The notes beneath the pieces are model-generated. The model was not told the DNA's origin. It was given only the letters and a program-made list of their open reading frames with translations, and made no database searches. Both the position numbers and the translations under genes were made by a program. Shown piece after piece: positions 25,946-35,554 of a stretch of DNA of 59,858 nucleotides. Source of the stretch: Microbacterium aurantiacum (GTDB taxonomy: Bacteria; Actinomycetota; Actinomycetes; Actinomycetales; Microbacteriaceae); NCBI RefSeq assembly GCF_002872075.1, contig NZ_PGGU01000026.1, forward strand, positions 1 through 59,858. The letters are read 5' to 3'. Positions within the stretch are counted from its first letter, which is position 1. Every line of letters starts with the position of its first letter.

Positions 25946-28666
25946 ATGGCGAAGCCCCCTCCCCTCTCTGCGTCGCCGGCGCGGCGACGCCGCCGGCTGT
26001 CTCTGCGTGGCGCCGGCGCGGTCGCGCTCGCCGCCGCCATCGCTCCCGGGCTGATCGGTCCGACGGGTGCGTCCGGAGCAGTGATCACTGCCCCGCGCAC
26101 CGGACTCGTCGCCGAGTACCTGTTCTCGCAGAACGCCGGAACCGCCGTCCCGAACACCGCAGGCAGCGCAGTCGGCGCCGCCACCGTCGTCAACGGCACC
26201 GATGCGCACTGGACCGGATCGTCTCTCGTGCTCACCGGCGGTGATAAGGGTGGCACCGGCGACTGGGTGCGGCTGCCCGACAGCCTGCTCGCCGGCGAGG
26301 AATCGGCCACGATCACGGTCGAGACGAAGTTCGATGCGTCGATGGCTTCCGCCTGGCACTTCCTCTGGAACGTCGGCAGCGAGGGCACCTCGCAGTACTG
26401 GTTCGCCTCGCTGAAGGACACCGCGCGCACCGCGATCACCACGGGCGGCGGTGGCGCAGAGGTGAACGCGCGCGGCCCCGCGCCGCTCACCCCTGACCGC
26501 TGGTACAGCGTGACCAGTGTGATCGACGGCGCCGCCGACGTCATCACCTTCTACATCGACGGCGTACGCGCCGGCAGCGCACCCACGACGCTCACGCCCG
26601 GCTCCATCGCCGCGCAGACCATGAACACCATCGGCCGTGCGCCGTACCCCGACCCGCTCTACAAAGGCGAAGTCGCCGCATTCCGGGTGTACGACCGGGC
26701 CCTGACCCAGGAAGAGGTCGCCGACGTGTCGATCGCAGACGCCGCAGCGCACGCCGACGAGATGCAGACCGCAGCGCAGGCCGCCGTCGACTCGCTCGCC
26801 TCGTTCGATCTGGACGACGCGCATGTCACGCTGCCGGGATCGACCTCCGCTGCCGTCACCTGGACGTCGGCGAGCGAGGACATCGTGATCGGCGCCGACG
26901 GGCGCTCAGCCACGGTGACGCAGCCGGCGGCGGGGTCCGGGGCAGTGGAGACCACCCTCACCGCGACCGCGACGGTGCGCGGAGTCACTGCGACGAGAGG
27001 GATTCCCGTGACGATCCGGCCCGCGGCGGCCGAAGCAGACGACTACGGGTACCTCATGGTGCACTTCATCGAGGATGCCGCCGGCTACGCCGAGAAGATC
27101 TACCTCGATGTCTCGCGCGGCGATGACCCCGAGAAGTGGGACCCGCTCAACAGCGGCAAGCCGATCCTCGCCTCGCAGCTGGGCACCACCGGCGTGCGCG
27201 ATCCGTTCCTCACGCGCAACCCCGAGACCGGCCGGTACTACATCATCGCCACCGACCTGCGGGTGTTCGGCGGCGACGCAGGCTCCGGTTCGTGCACCAG
27301 CTGGTGCCATTGGACGACCAAGGGCAGCACCGACCTGGTCGTCTGGGAATCCGACGACCTGGTGAACTGGGGCGAGCCGCGCACCTTCGACACCGCGCTC
27401 GACAGCAGCGGCACCCAGGTTGCCGAGCTCGGCATGGCGTGGGCTCCCGAAGCGCTGTGGGTCGACGACTACCACCCGGACGGTCGCGGCGCATTCGTCA
27501 TGTACTGGTCGTCGAACGTGTACGCGGATGCCGCGCACACCGGTCCGAGCTACAACCGGGTGCTCTGGGGCGCCACCACCGACTTCTCCCAGGACACCTA
27601 TTCGTACGGCGGCGACTTCGTCAACACGGGCGCCAACACAATCGATACGACGATGATCCAGGACGAGGGCACGACCTACCGCGTCACCAAGGACAACGGC
27701 CTGGGCAAGGGCATCTACATGGAGTCCACCACGGCCGAGCGGTGGTGGGAGCAGGGCACCTCCTGGACGACTCTGCAGACCGAGATCGGCGCGGCGTGGG
27801 CGGGCGGAAACGCCGGCGGAGTCGAGGGGCCGGCCGTCTTCAAGAGCCACAGCGACGAGAAGTGGTACCTGTACGTCGACGTGATCCCGAGCACCGGATA
27901 CCGGCCCATGGTCACTGCAGACCTCGACGCCGGGTGGACCCAGCTGAACGATCCCTCGTTCTCGATGGCCCCGCACACAAAGCACGGCGGCATCGTCTCG
28001 CTGACCAAGGGCGAGTACGACCGGGTGCGCGCCGCGGATGCCGTCTCCGTCGTCACGGCGGATCTCGGGGCGGTCGAGGTCGAGGCGGGCGCCGGTACGG
28101 GCGATCTCGTCGCCGCGCTTCCGCAGCAGGCCGATGTCACGCTCGCCTACGGCCGAGGAACCGCCTCGCAGCCGGTCTCGTGGGACACCTCGTCCGTCGA
28201 CCTGTCCGCTCCGGGGGTCTATCCGGTCGCCGGCGTCGTGCAGACGATCGGCGGCAACCTCGACTCGTGGACCGGTGCCGGCGGCTCGACCGCGTGGAAC
28301 GCCCCCGATAGAGTGCTCGCCCGCAGCGGGGCGCTCACCGTCACCGCGCAGGTCACCGTGACGGATGCCGCGACGCCGGCCATCACCGCGACCGCGACCA
28401 CCCGCTGCGTGGCCGGTAAGGTCGTGCTCGTCACCGAGGTCCAGAACGCCGGGACGACGCCCGTCGCACTGAGGGTCGACACCGTATTCGGCGTGGCCGA
28501 TGCCGGAACACTCGCCGCAGGGAAGTCGATCAGCCGCACGACGAGCACCCGCCTGGGCGCCGTCGAAGCAGGGCAGGTCACCGTGACGGCATCCGCCGTG
28601 ATCGACGGAGCCACCCGCACCGCCACCGCCGTCGCCGAGTACGCGGCGCGAACCTGCGCCCGCTGA
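25946..28666 (+). CDS. Secreted LamG-GH43 multidomain arabinosidase with C-terminal RCVAGK module
   Basis: This 906-residue protein has a signal peptide with a strongly basic start (RRRRRLSLRG), LamG (about 45-265), one atrophied Ig-like repeat (about 270-360), a GH43-type propeller (about 368-690; TGVRDPFLT, TIDTTMIQD, VEGPAVF), an Ig-like domain (about 705-805) and the RCVAGK module (820-906). CAGGAG upstream supports the ATG at 25946. It forms a probable operon with the GH127/146-type gene 28 bp downstream. It has one fewer Ig repeat than its paralogues. The pair CTSWC inside the propeller (near residue 450) could be an extra disulfide. Confidence 0.87.
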   Translation: MAKPPPLSASPARRRRRLSLRGAGAVALAAAIAPGLIGPTGASGAVITAPRTGLVAEYLFSQNAGTAVPNTAGSAVGAATVVNGTDAHWTGSSLVLTGGDKGGTGDWVRLPDSLLAGEESATITVETKFDASMASAWHFLWNVGSEGTSQYWFASLKDTARTAITTGGGGAEVNARGPAPLTPDRWYSVTSVIDGAADVITFYIDGVRAGSAPTTLTPGSIAAQTMNTIGRAPYPDPLYKGEVAAFRVYDRALTQEEVADVSIADAAAHADEMQTAAQAAVDSLASFDLDDAHVTLPGSTSAAVTWTSASEDIVIGADGRSATVTQPAAGSGAVETTLTATATVRGVTATRGIPVTIRPAAAEADDYGYLMVHFIEDAAGYAEKIYLDVSRGDDPEKWDPLNSGKPILASQLGTTGVRDPFLTRNPETGRYYIIATDLRVFGGDAGSGSCTSWCHWTTKGSTDLVVWESDDLVNWGEPRTFDTALDSSGTQVAELGMAWAPEALWVDDYHPDGRGAFVMYWSSNVYADAAHTGPSYNRVLWGATTDFSQDTYSYGGDFVNTGANTIDTTMIQDEGTTYRVTKDNGLGKGIYMESTTAERWWEQGTSWTTLQTEIGAAWAGGNAGGVEGPAVFKSHSDEKWYLYVDVIPSTGYRPMVTADLDAGWTQLNDPSFSMAPHTKHGGIVSLTKGEYDRVRAADAVSVVTADLGAVEVEAGAGTGDLVAALPQQADVTLAYGRGTASQPVSWDTSSVDLSAPGVYPVAGVVQTIGGNLDSWTGAGGSTAWNAPDRVLARSGALTVTAQVTVTDAATPAITATATTRCVAGKVVLVTEVQNAGTTPVALRVDTVFGVADAGTLAAGKSISRTTSTRLGAVEAGQVTVTASAVIDGATRTATAVAEYAARTCAR

Positions 28667-28694
28667 GCCGCCAGCCCGAACGAGGAGCATCACC

Positions 28695-31600
28695 ATGTCA
28701 CGGAGAACCCGCCTCGCGGCATCCGCTACCATCGCATGCCTGGTCGGCGGTGCTCTCGTCGTCGGCTCCGTGCCCGCAGCCAACGCCGCAGAGGAGATCA
28801 GCATCGAATCGTCCAAAGTCCTCGAGCTCGGTTTCGACGGCGCGCTGACCGACACCAGCCCGCGCGGAGCCGCCATCGGCCTGCAGAAGGGATCGGCGGC
28901 GTACGCGGCCGGCATCCGCGGGCAGGCGTTCGCGTTCGACGGGTCCACGGCGCTGCGCCTCGGCACCGGTGCCTACCTGCAGCCGCAGAACCTCACCGTT
29001 TCGTTCTGGTACAACCCGACTGCGCCAATGACGGGGGAGCAGGTGTTCTCCTGGAACAAGGCAGCCTACAACTCGGACGGCTGGTACCTCACCAGCGAGA
29101 ACGACACCACGCCCCTCGCGCTCTCCATCGGACCGTCCTCGGGCCAGCCGTACAAGGTCGCGGTCGAGGGCACCCGCTCGACCTTCTTCCCGGCGGGCCA
29201 GTGGACGCACATCGTCGCCTCCTACGACCACGAGAGCAAAGCGGTGACGTTCTACCGCAACGGCGTACGTCAGGTGTCCTCCGTGAAGTACCCGGTCAGT
29301 GCCGCCGCGAGCGGCGTGCTGGGCTCCGAGAGCACCACCGTGAAGACGATCGGCTACAACGGACCGCAGTACAACGGGGCGCATCTGAAAGGCCTGCTCG
29401 ATGACTACGCGGTGTACGACGGCGTGGCCACGATCGACGACGTCGTCGCGCTGACGCAGCGCGGCACCGCCGACTTCGATCCCGCCTCCGTCGCCGGCGC
29501 CGATCTCGCCGCGCTGACGCTGCCGACCACGGTCAGCGTCGACTTCCCGCTGCCGATCGAGGGTGCGAGCGGCAGCGCCGTCGCCTGGAGCTCGTCCGAC
29601 ACCGACCTCATCGAGGTCGACGGCGCCGTCGCCCATGTGACCGTCCCGGCCGAGGAGGAGCGCACGGCCACGCTGACCGCCTCGGCCACCTACGGCGCGA
29701 GCGCGCCCGTCACGCGGGAGTTCGCCGTGACCGTCGCCCCCGCCGCCGGAGCATCCGAATACCTCCTCGATGCGGGGCTCGAGAACCTGGCGCTCACCGA
29801 CGACTATCTGGTCAACGCCAACGGCAAGACGATCGACTATCTGCTCAGCCTCGATCCGGAGAAGTTCCTCTACTCGTGGTATCAGCAGGCCGGCCTCACC
29901 CCGACCACGGCCGCCGGTTACGGCGGCTGGGAGCGCACCAGCGGCACACGCTTCTCCGGCCACTTCTTCGGGCACTATCTCTCGGCACTCGCGCAGGCGT
30001 ATGCGACGACGACGGATGCCGGAGTCAAGGCGCAGCTCCTCGCCAAGCTCACCGCGGGGGTCGAAGGACTGAAGCGGTGCCAGGATGCCTGGGCGGCCGC
30101 TCATCCCGAGAGCGCCGGCTTCATGGCGCCCTTCCCGATGAGCGCACTGCCCAGCGGCCAGGACGGCCTGCTCGTGCCGTTCTACAACCTGCACAAAGTG
30201 CTCGCCGGACTCATCGACGCACACCAGTACGCGCCGGAGGCGCTCGGCGCTGACGCGCTGTCCGTGGCATCCGGATTCGGCACCTGGGTGCGCGACTACG
30301 CGGCCTCCCTCCCCAACCCCGCCACGATCCTCAACACCGAGTACGGCGGAATGAACGAGGCGCTCTACGAGCTGTACGAGCTCACCCGCGACCCGGCGCA
30401 CAAGCGGGCGGCCGAGTACTTCGACGAGGTCGCGCTGTTCCAGAAGCTCGCGAACGGGCAGGACGTGCTCAACGGCCTGCACGCGAACACGACGATCCCG
30501 AAGCTGATCGGCGCGCTGAAGCGATACACGCTGTTCACGAGTGACGCGGCCCTGTACGAGACGCTGAGCGACGCCGAGAAGGTGGCGCTGCCGATGTATC
30601 TCGCAGCGGCGAAGAACTTCTGGCAGATCGTGGTCGACGACCATACCTACGCCAACGGAGCGAACAGTCAGTCCGAGCACTTCCACGGCGCGGACAGCCT
30701 CTACGCGCACGCCACCAACGGCGTCACCACGGGCTACGGCGAGAACTCCACGGCCGAGGGATGCAACGAGTACAACATGCTCAAGCTCACCCACGCGCTG
30801 TTCGCCGTGGATCCGCAGGTGAAGTACGCCGACTACTACGAGTCGACGTTCATCAACACGATCCTCGCCTCGCAGAACCCCGACACCGGGATGGTCACCT
30901 ACTTCCAGCCGCAGACGGCCGGCTACGCCAAGGTCTTCGGCACGCCGCTCGACCAGTTCTGGTGCGACCACGGCACCGGCATCGAGAGCTTCACGAAGCT
31001 CGGCGACTCGATGTACTTCACCGACGCCGACGGGGTGTGGCTCAACCAGTTCTACAGCTCGGAGTTCCGCGCCCCGGCGCACAACCTGGGCGTGACGCAG
31101 GTCGCGAACGTGCCCGCCGATCCGCTGGTGCGCATCTCCATCGGCGCCCTCGACGGCGGATCCGTCGCCGAGGGCACGCTGCTGCGCCTCCGCGTGCCGT
31201 CGTGGGCGGCATCCGCTCCCACCCTCACGGTGAACGGCGCGCCGGCCGATGTCGCCGCCGTCGACGGCTACATCGTGCTGGAAGTGGCGGCCGGAGACGA
31301 GCTCACCTACACGCTGCCAGCGCAGGTCACCGTGGATGACGGCACTGAGAATGCGAACTGGGTCGCGTTCAAGTACGGCCCGGTGCTGCTGGGCGCCGAG
31401 CTCAGCCGCGCGAACGTCGAGGCGAGCTACACCGCCGGGGTGCTCGTGCAGATGGGCGTGGCCGACAAGTCGCTGAATGCGAACGTCGTCGTCGATGACG
31501 CCGCCGCCTGGAAGGCCGCCGCCGCGCAGAACGTCGAGCGCCTCGCCGACGGCGTGAACGGGAACGGTCTCACCACGATGCGCTTCGCCCTGCACGGGGT

Positions 31601-32828
31601 CGACCCCGCGGCATCCGCCCTCACCTTCGAGCCGTATTACAGCCTCTACGGTGCGCGCTACGCGACCTACATGACGCTCGTGCAGCCGGACTCGGCTGAG
31701 GCGCAGGCGCTGATCCTGAGGGAGAAGCAGCAGCTGCGCATCGACGAGACGACGACCGACGCGCTGACGTCTTTCGACAACAACAACAGCGAGGCCGACA
31801 AGAACCACCGCTACAACAAGTCGTCGGTCGGCGTCTTCAACGGTCAGCCGTATCGCGACGCGCAGCGCGCGGCCGACGCCTTCTTCCAGTACGACATGAT
31901 CGTCGACCCCGCGCTGGCGGCGAACCACCTCGGCGTCCGCTACTACGGCGGCGACGTGGGGCGCACCTTCGACGTCTACCTCAACGACGTCCTGCTCAAG
32001 CATGAGCGGATCACCGACGCGCACGGCGCGCGGGACTGGTACATCCAGTACGACCGGATCCCGCAGGAGGTGCTCGACGGCATCGCGGCGAAGGACAGCT
32101 ACAAGCGCGATCAGAACGGCCAGTACGTGCTGGATGCCGGCGGGCAGCGCATTCCCGTCGTCACCGTCCGGTTCCAGAGCAACGGGACGAGCCTCGTCGG
32201 CGGCGTCTTCGGGGTGTACACCTCGGCGGTCGACCACTATTCGACGGATGCCGGGCTCTCGGCCCTCACCGTCGACGGCGGAGTGCTCAGCCCTGCGCTC
32301 GCCGCGGGGGTGACCGATTACACGGTCACCGTGCCGAGGGATGCGACCGAGGTGGCGCTGACGCTGGCGCCGGCCGGTCCGAGCGGGCTCGTGCACGTCG
32401 ACGGGATCCTGATCGACGACGCCCTGCCGCGCACGGTGGCGGTGGCACCGGGCGAAGCCCCGACCGTCGTCGCCGTGAGGGCGACGGCACAGGACCATGT
32501 CACCACGGCCGAGTACGGGATCAGCATCGTCCGCGAGTCCGAACTCGCTGTGACGTCGGATGCCTCGGTGCGCTGCGTCGCGGGCAAGGCCGTGATCGTG
32601 GTGAAGGTGCGCAACGGGGCGGACGCCCCGGTGAACGCCGTGATCAGCACGGCGTTCGGCAGCACCCGGCTGCGTGTCTCCGCCGGCGGGACCGGTTCGG
32701 CGTCGATCGCCACCCGTCAGCCGTCGATCACGGCCGGCGAGGTCGCGGTCGAGGCTTCCGCCGAGATCGGCGGCCGGCTGGTCGTCACGCGAACGACCGT
32801 GAGCCACCCGGCCGCGACCTGCCGTTGA
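28695..32828 (+). CDS. Secreted GH127/GH146-type beta-L-arabinofuranosidase, multidomain, with C-terminal RCVAGK module
   Basis: This 1377-residue exported enzyme has a signal peptide (1-32), LamG (about 40-250), an atrophied Ig repeat (about 262-350), an alpha/alpha-barrel DUF1680 catalytic region (about 353-890), a beta-sandwich region (about 1008-1180), a cadherin-like sandwich (about 1182-1285) and the RCVAGK module (1293-1377). In HypBA1 a Zn site uses one Glu and three Cys, one being the nucleophile. Here Glu688-x-Cys690 (TAEGCNEY) and Cys757 (FWCDHGTG) align, but the residue after Cys757 is Asp758, where characterised members have Cys. Activity on beta-L-arabinofuranosides of plant hydroxyproline-rich glycoproteins is the family expectation. 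After the TGA the frame continues into a domain relic. Confidence 0.85.
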   Translation: MSRRTRLAASATIACLVGGALVVGSVPAANAAEEISIESSKVLELGFDGALTDTSPRGAAIGLQKGSAAYAAGIRGQAFAFDGSTALRLGTGAYLQPQNLTVSFWYNPTAPMTGEQVFSWNKAAYNSDGWYLTSENDTTPLALSIGPSSGQPYKVAVEGTRSTFFPAGQWTHIVASYDHESKAVTFYRNGVRQVSSVKYPVSAAASGVLGSESTTVKTIGYNGPQYNGAHLKGLLDDYAVYDGVATIDDVVALTQRGTADFDPASVAGADLAALTLPTTVSVDFPLPIEGASGSAVAWSSSDTDLIEVDGAVAHVTVPAEEERTATLTASATYGASAPVTREFAVTVAPAAGASEYLLDAGLENLALTDDYLVNANGKTIDYLLSLDPEKFLYSWYQQAGLTPTTAAGYGGWERTSGTRFSGHFFGHYLSALAQAYATTTDAGVKAQLLAKLTAGVEGLKRCQDAWAAAHPESAGFMAPFPMSALPSGQDGLLVPFYNLHKVLAGLIDAHQYAPEALGADALSVASGFGTWVRDYAASLPNPATILNTEYGGMNEALYELYELTRDPAHKRAAEYFDEVALFQKLANGQDVLNGLHANTTIPKLIGALKRYTLFTSDAALYETLSDAEKVALPMYLAAAKNFWQIVVDDHTYANGANSQSEHFHGADSLYAHATNGVTTGYGENSTAEGCNEYNMLKLTHALFAVDPQVKYADYYESTFINTILASQNPDTGMVTYFQPQTAGYAKVFGTPLDQFWCDHGTGIESFTKLGDSMYFTDADGVWLNQFYSSEFRAPAHNLGVTQVANVPADPLVRISIGALDGGSVAEGTLLRLRVPSWAASAPTLTVNGAPADVAAVDGYIVLEVAAGDELTYTLPAQVTVDDGTENANWVAFKYGPVLLGAELSRANVEASYTAGVLVQMGVADKSLNANVVVDDAAAWKAAAAQNVERLADGVNGNGLTTMRFALHGVDPAASALTFEPYYSLYGARYATYMTLVQPDSAEAQALILREKQQLRIDETTTDALTSFDNNNSEADKNHRYNKSSVGVFNGQPYRDAQRAADAFFQYDMIVDPALAANHLGVRYYGGDVGRTFDVYLNDVLLKHERITDAHGARDWYIQYDRIPQEVLDGIAAKDSYKRDQNGQYVLDAGGQRIPVVTVRFQSNGTSLVGGVFGVYTSAVDHYSTDAGLSALTVDGGVLSPALAAGVTDYTVTVPRDATEVALTLAPAGPSGLVHVDGILIDDALPRTVAVAPGEAPTVVAVRATAQDHVTTAEYGISIVRESELAVTSDASVRCVAGKAVIVVKVRNGADAPVNAVISTAFGSTRLRVSAGGTGSASIATRQPSITAGEVAVEASAEIGGRLVVTRTTVSHPAATCR

Positions 32829-33296
32829 ACCGACGGTCTCTCGGCGGACTACCCCGTCGAGGCGTGGGCGGCGATGGCCGACGCGCTCGCGGAGGCGCGC
32901 GAGGTGGCGGCAGGGGGTGTCGGTACGCAGAACCAGATCGACGCCCCCGAGCGAGCGCTCAGCCTGGAGCTCGCTCGCCTGGGAACGCTGAAGGCGCCGG
33001 CGCCGACACTTGACGTCGAACTGACGGCAGGTACCCGCTGCGTGACCGGAAAGGTGGTCGTCACAGTGCGCGCGTCCAATGCGGAGGATGTGCCGATCAC
33101 GGTGGCCTTCGAGACTCCGTACGGCAGCAAGTCCTTCGCGTCGGTCGCCCCCGGAGCGACCGCGGTGCACGCGTTCACGACCCGACAGGTGAGCGTGCCG
33201 GAGGTAGCGGCATCCGCTGAGTTCTCGGCGACCGTCGACGGTGAATCCGTGTCGACGGAGACCGAGGCGTCGTTCCCGGCCCGCGCCTGCAATTGA
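32829..33296 (+). pseudogene. Relic: FIVAR-like domain plus RCVTGK module, in frame after a TGA
   Basis: Immediately after the 28695 gene's stop (32826-32828), the same frame stays open for 155 codons. It encodes DYPVEAWAAMADALAEAREV...NQIDAPERAL, a FIVAR-like helical repeat, and then a complete RCVTGK module (33036-33293) with NAEDVPITV, TPYGSKSF, TTR and the terminal ARACN. There is no signal peptide, ribosome site or catalytic domain; an internal ATG at 32874 could start a 140-residue product but would split the FIVAR. It looks like the 3' end of a lost secreted glycosidase, or of a once longer version of the upstream gene. Stop read-through is a less likely alternative. Confidence 0.7.
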
Positions 33297-33318
33297 GCTG
33301 AGCAGCTCCTCCCACTCG

Positions 33319-33353
33319 AAGGGGCATCGAGTCGTGGTGACTCGATGCCCCTT
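33319..33353. terminator. Bidirectional terminator hairpin 1
   Basis: A perfect 15-bp stem (AAGGGGCATCGAGTC, 33319-33333; complement 33339-33353) encloses GTGGT. It lies between the convergent GH127-type gene/relic and the GH62 gene. Confidence 0.8.
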
Positions 33354-33364
33354 CGTGAGTGATC

Positions 33365-33400
33365 GTCGTGCGGGTCGGGAGGATTCCTGACCCGCACGAC
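33365..33400. terminator. Bidirectional terminator hairpin 2
   Basis: GTCGTGCGGGTC (33365-33376) and its exact complement (33389-33400) form a 12-bp stem that can extend through AGG/CCT. It stands 12 bp past the GH62 stop on the minus strand, so each convergent transcript meets two hairpins. Confidence 0.75.
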
Positions 33401-33412
33401 GGATACCCGCCG

Positions 33413-35230
33413 CTAGCCTGCGGTGTACTCGATCGTGCGCTCGTACGAGACCGGTCCTGCCGGCCCGCTCTGCGTGGCGTCGACGGAGATCGTCCCGCTG
33501 GACTTCTCCGCGAGGCGCGTGTTGAACGCGACAGTGGTCGTCTTCCCCGGCAGGAGGTCGGCGATCGTCTTGGTTCCGAAGTCGGATGTGACGGTCAGCG
33601 ACACCGCGGAGGAGTCGTTGTTCGTCACGGACACGACGAGGTTGACCTTTCCGGCCACCTTCTTCTGCGACACGGACGACTCGACATCGACGCACATGTC
33701 GGAGATGGGGTTGTCGCCGACGGCCGTGAGGAGACCCAGCTTGTACGGCAGGCTGAGGTAGTCGGGTGCCTCGGCCGTGTGCGACATGCCCTGGTAGAGG
33801 AAGCGCATCGGTTCGCACGGGTCGAGGGTGAGGTTCTGATCGGATCCGGAACGGATCAGCTCACCATGCGACACCTGTTCCTTCGACCAGATCTCGTTCT
33901 CGAAAGTGCGGTTCGCCGGGCCGGCGAAGGGGTCCGCCTCGGTGGCCGCGAGCGGCGTCCAGGGACCTGCCAGATCGTCGGCGATCCACGAGCTGAAGTA
34001 ACGCCCGGGGTGTCCGATCGCCTCGATCATGGTGACGTACTTGTCGGAGCCGTCGAGCTTGTAGGTCATGCTGGCTTCGAAGATGTTGTCGGTCGTGTCC
34101 AGGAGCTCGAGTTCGGGCGCGCCGAACCCATTGGGGAACTCGTCGATCGACGTCTGAGCGCGCCAGAGCCTGCCGTTGTCGCCGGTGGCGAAGAGATGGC
34201 AGAGGTCCTCGTCGCAGATGTTGAAGAAGTCGAGCCATCCTCCGGTCTCCTGGATGGCCGTCGGAGTGCCGTTCGGGTACATCGAACGGGGAGCTGTCCA
34301 GGACATCGGGTCATCGATGTTCGCCGTCGTGGAGTACAACGGGTCGCCTGCCTGGTAGATGAGGTACCACAGCCCCTGAGGCTCGAAGAAGAACACCTGT
34401 GGGGCAGCGGTGTAACCGTTGCCGATGGGGGATTCCGCCAGATACGTGATCGGCGCTTCGGCAGCTTCGGACCAGTCCGTGAAGCTGGTGGTGGCCATGC
34501 TCCAACCGTTCTGGCTGGCGGTCGTCATGAACACGTGGTACTTGCCGTCGGCGAACACGACAGTCGGGTCCTTGACGGCGAGCGACGGATGCTCCGCGGT
34601 GGGCTTCGGGACGATCACGGGATCGCTGGACGACCACGCGAACGACGGCTTGACCTCGAACAACGAGACGTCGTCGACGCGGAAGTCCAAGAGGTTCGAT
34701 GCGGGTTCTGCGGAAGGATCGGGCACCCATGGCGTCTCGATGAAGAGACGTGCCCCCGTGACGCCCTGGTCTTCGGGGATCGTGAACGAGCTCTTGATGT
34801 TCGTCCACTGCCCTTTCGTCACGACTGCGCGAGCGACGTTGATGTATCGATCGCTGTAGGCCATCGTGACGATGAACTCTTTGGTGTCCGGCCCGGAGTC
34901 GAAGCGCACCGCCGCCGAGACGTCGTACGACGAACCGGGCGTGAGCTTTCCATCGAGGTTCTGCCAGGGGCCGGACGATGTGCTCGTCCGCTCGGTCACC
35001 TTCAGGCTTGCCGCGCCGCTGGCAGCGAGCTGAGTGTCGGTGGAGAGGACGCCGCCGTCGGGAGCCGTCCAGGGGGCGACCCCGTCTTCGAACCCTCCGT
35101 TGCTCACCAGATCGGCGCCGACGACGCCGGCCTCGGCGCTCGACGGCGGAACGGCGAGGCTCGCCACCACCAGGGCGGCTGCGATCGCGGTCGCACCGAC
35201 CCATCGGACGTTCATCGGTCTCACATGCAT
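33413..35230 (-). CDS. Secreted GH62 alpha-L-arabinofuranosidase with N-terminal CBM and Cys-less C-terminal module
   Basis: This 605-residue enzyme has a signal peptide (1-34), a CBM4/9-like sandwich (about 38-190; NGGFEDGVAPW), a GH62 propeller (about 195-510; VKDPTVVF, GYTAAPQVFFF, IFEASMTYK, the last with the general acid) and the C-terminal module (522-605). GH62 enzymes remove single alpha-L-arabinofuranosyl side groups from arabinan or arabinoxylan. Unlike every other copy, its module lacks both conserved Cys: it opens VSQKKVAGK and ends EYTAG. Start 35230 has AAGGAG 6 nt upstream. It is monocistronic, divergent from the surface-protein trio. Confidence 0.9.
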   Translation of the reverse strand: MHVRPMNVRWVGATAIAAALVVASLAVPPSSAEAGVVGADLVSNGGFEDGVAPWTAPDGGVLSTDTQLAASGAASLKVTERTSTSSGPWQNLDGKLTPGSSYDVSAAVRFDSGPDTKEFIVTMAYSDRYINVARAVVTKGQWTNIKSSFTIPEDQGVTGARLFIETPWVPDPSAEPASNLLDFRVDDVSLFEVKPSFAWSSSDPVIVPKPTAEHPSLAVKDPTVVFADGKYHVFMTTASQNGWSMATTSFTDWSEAAEAPITYLAESPIGNGYTAAPQVFFFEPQGLWYLIYQAGDPLYSTTANIDDPMSWTAPRSMYPNGTPTAIQETGGWLDFFNICDEDLCHLFATGDNGRLWRAQTSIDEFPNGFGAPELELLDTTDNIFEASMTYKLDGSDKYVTMIEAIGHPGRYFSSWIADDLAGPWTPLAATEADPFAGPANRTFENEIWSKEQVSHGELIRSGSDQNLTLDPCEPMRFLYQGMSHTAEAPDYLSLPYKLGLLTAVGDNPISDMCVDVESSVSQKKVAGKVNLVVSVTNNDSSAVSLTVTSDFGTKTIADLLPGKTTTVAFNTRLAEKSSGTISVDATQSGPAGPVSYERTIEYTAG

Positions 35231-35326
35231 GAACAGCTCCTTCGCTGAATGTTGTTGGTCCGGCTCGCCGTGCGCCCGGCACCATCGCTGGCGTGCGTTG
35301 GACGTCCGAAGGGACCGGCTGCCGAA

Positions 35327-35340
35327 TGTTACCGCGAACA
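35327..35340. promoter_or_regulatory. LacI-type operator, TGTTACCGCGAACA
   Basis: It matches TGTTaCCGGTAACA at 12 of 14 positions and lies 97 bp upstream of the GH62 start codon on the minus strand. Confidence 0.65.
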
Positions 35341-35540
35341 ACCCTCGTTTCGAAAGAGTGCAAGCGCTTCGATTGATTTCGATCGGCAGCACCGCTGTGC
35401 CGGCGCGCAGGGAGGCGCGGTGGCCGGTGGCCGACAGGATGCGGTTCCACTCGCTTCACTCGCCCGGCTCTCCTGCGATCACGCCGCCACAATCGGGATT
35501 CTCGCCGTCGCGAGAAAATAAAGCTTGCGGAATCCCGTCT

Positions 35541-35554
35541 TGTTCCCGCTAACA
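35541..35554. promoter_or_regulatory. LacI-type operator, TGTTCCCGCTAACA
   Basis: It matches the locus consensus at 12 of 14 positions, 149 bp upstream of the WxL-like gene. It overlaps an 8-bp inverted repeat (GTTCCCGC / GCGGGAAC), so the DNA could also form a hairpin in the leader. Confidence 0.65.

Noticed and set aside
32826..32828. TGA as selenocysteine or programmed read-through
   Set aside because: No SECIS-like structure was evident and the upstream protein already ends with a normal module and terminal Cys; a relic explains the data more simply.
28698..33818. A 1706-codon open frame antisense to the GH127/146-type gene
   Set aside because: It mirrors the third-position G/C bias of the real plus-strand gene, is rich in Arg/Gly/Val/His with no domain-like segments, and has no ribosome site.
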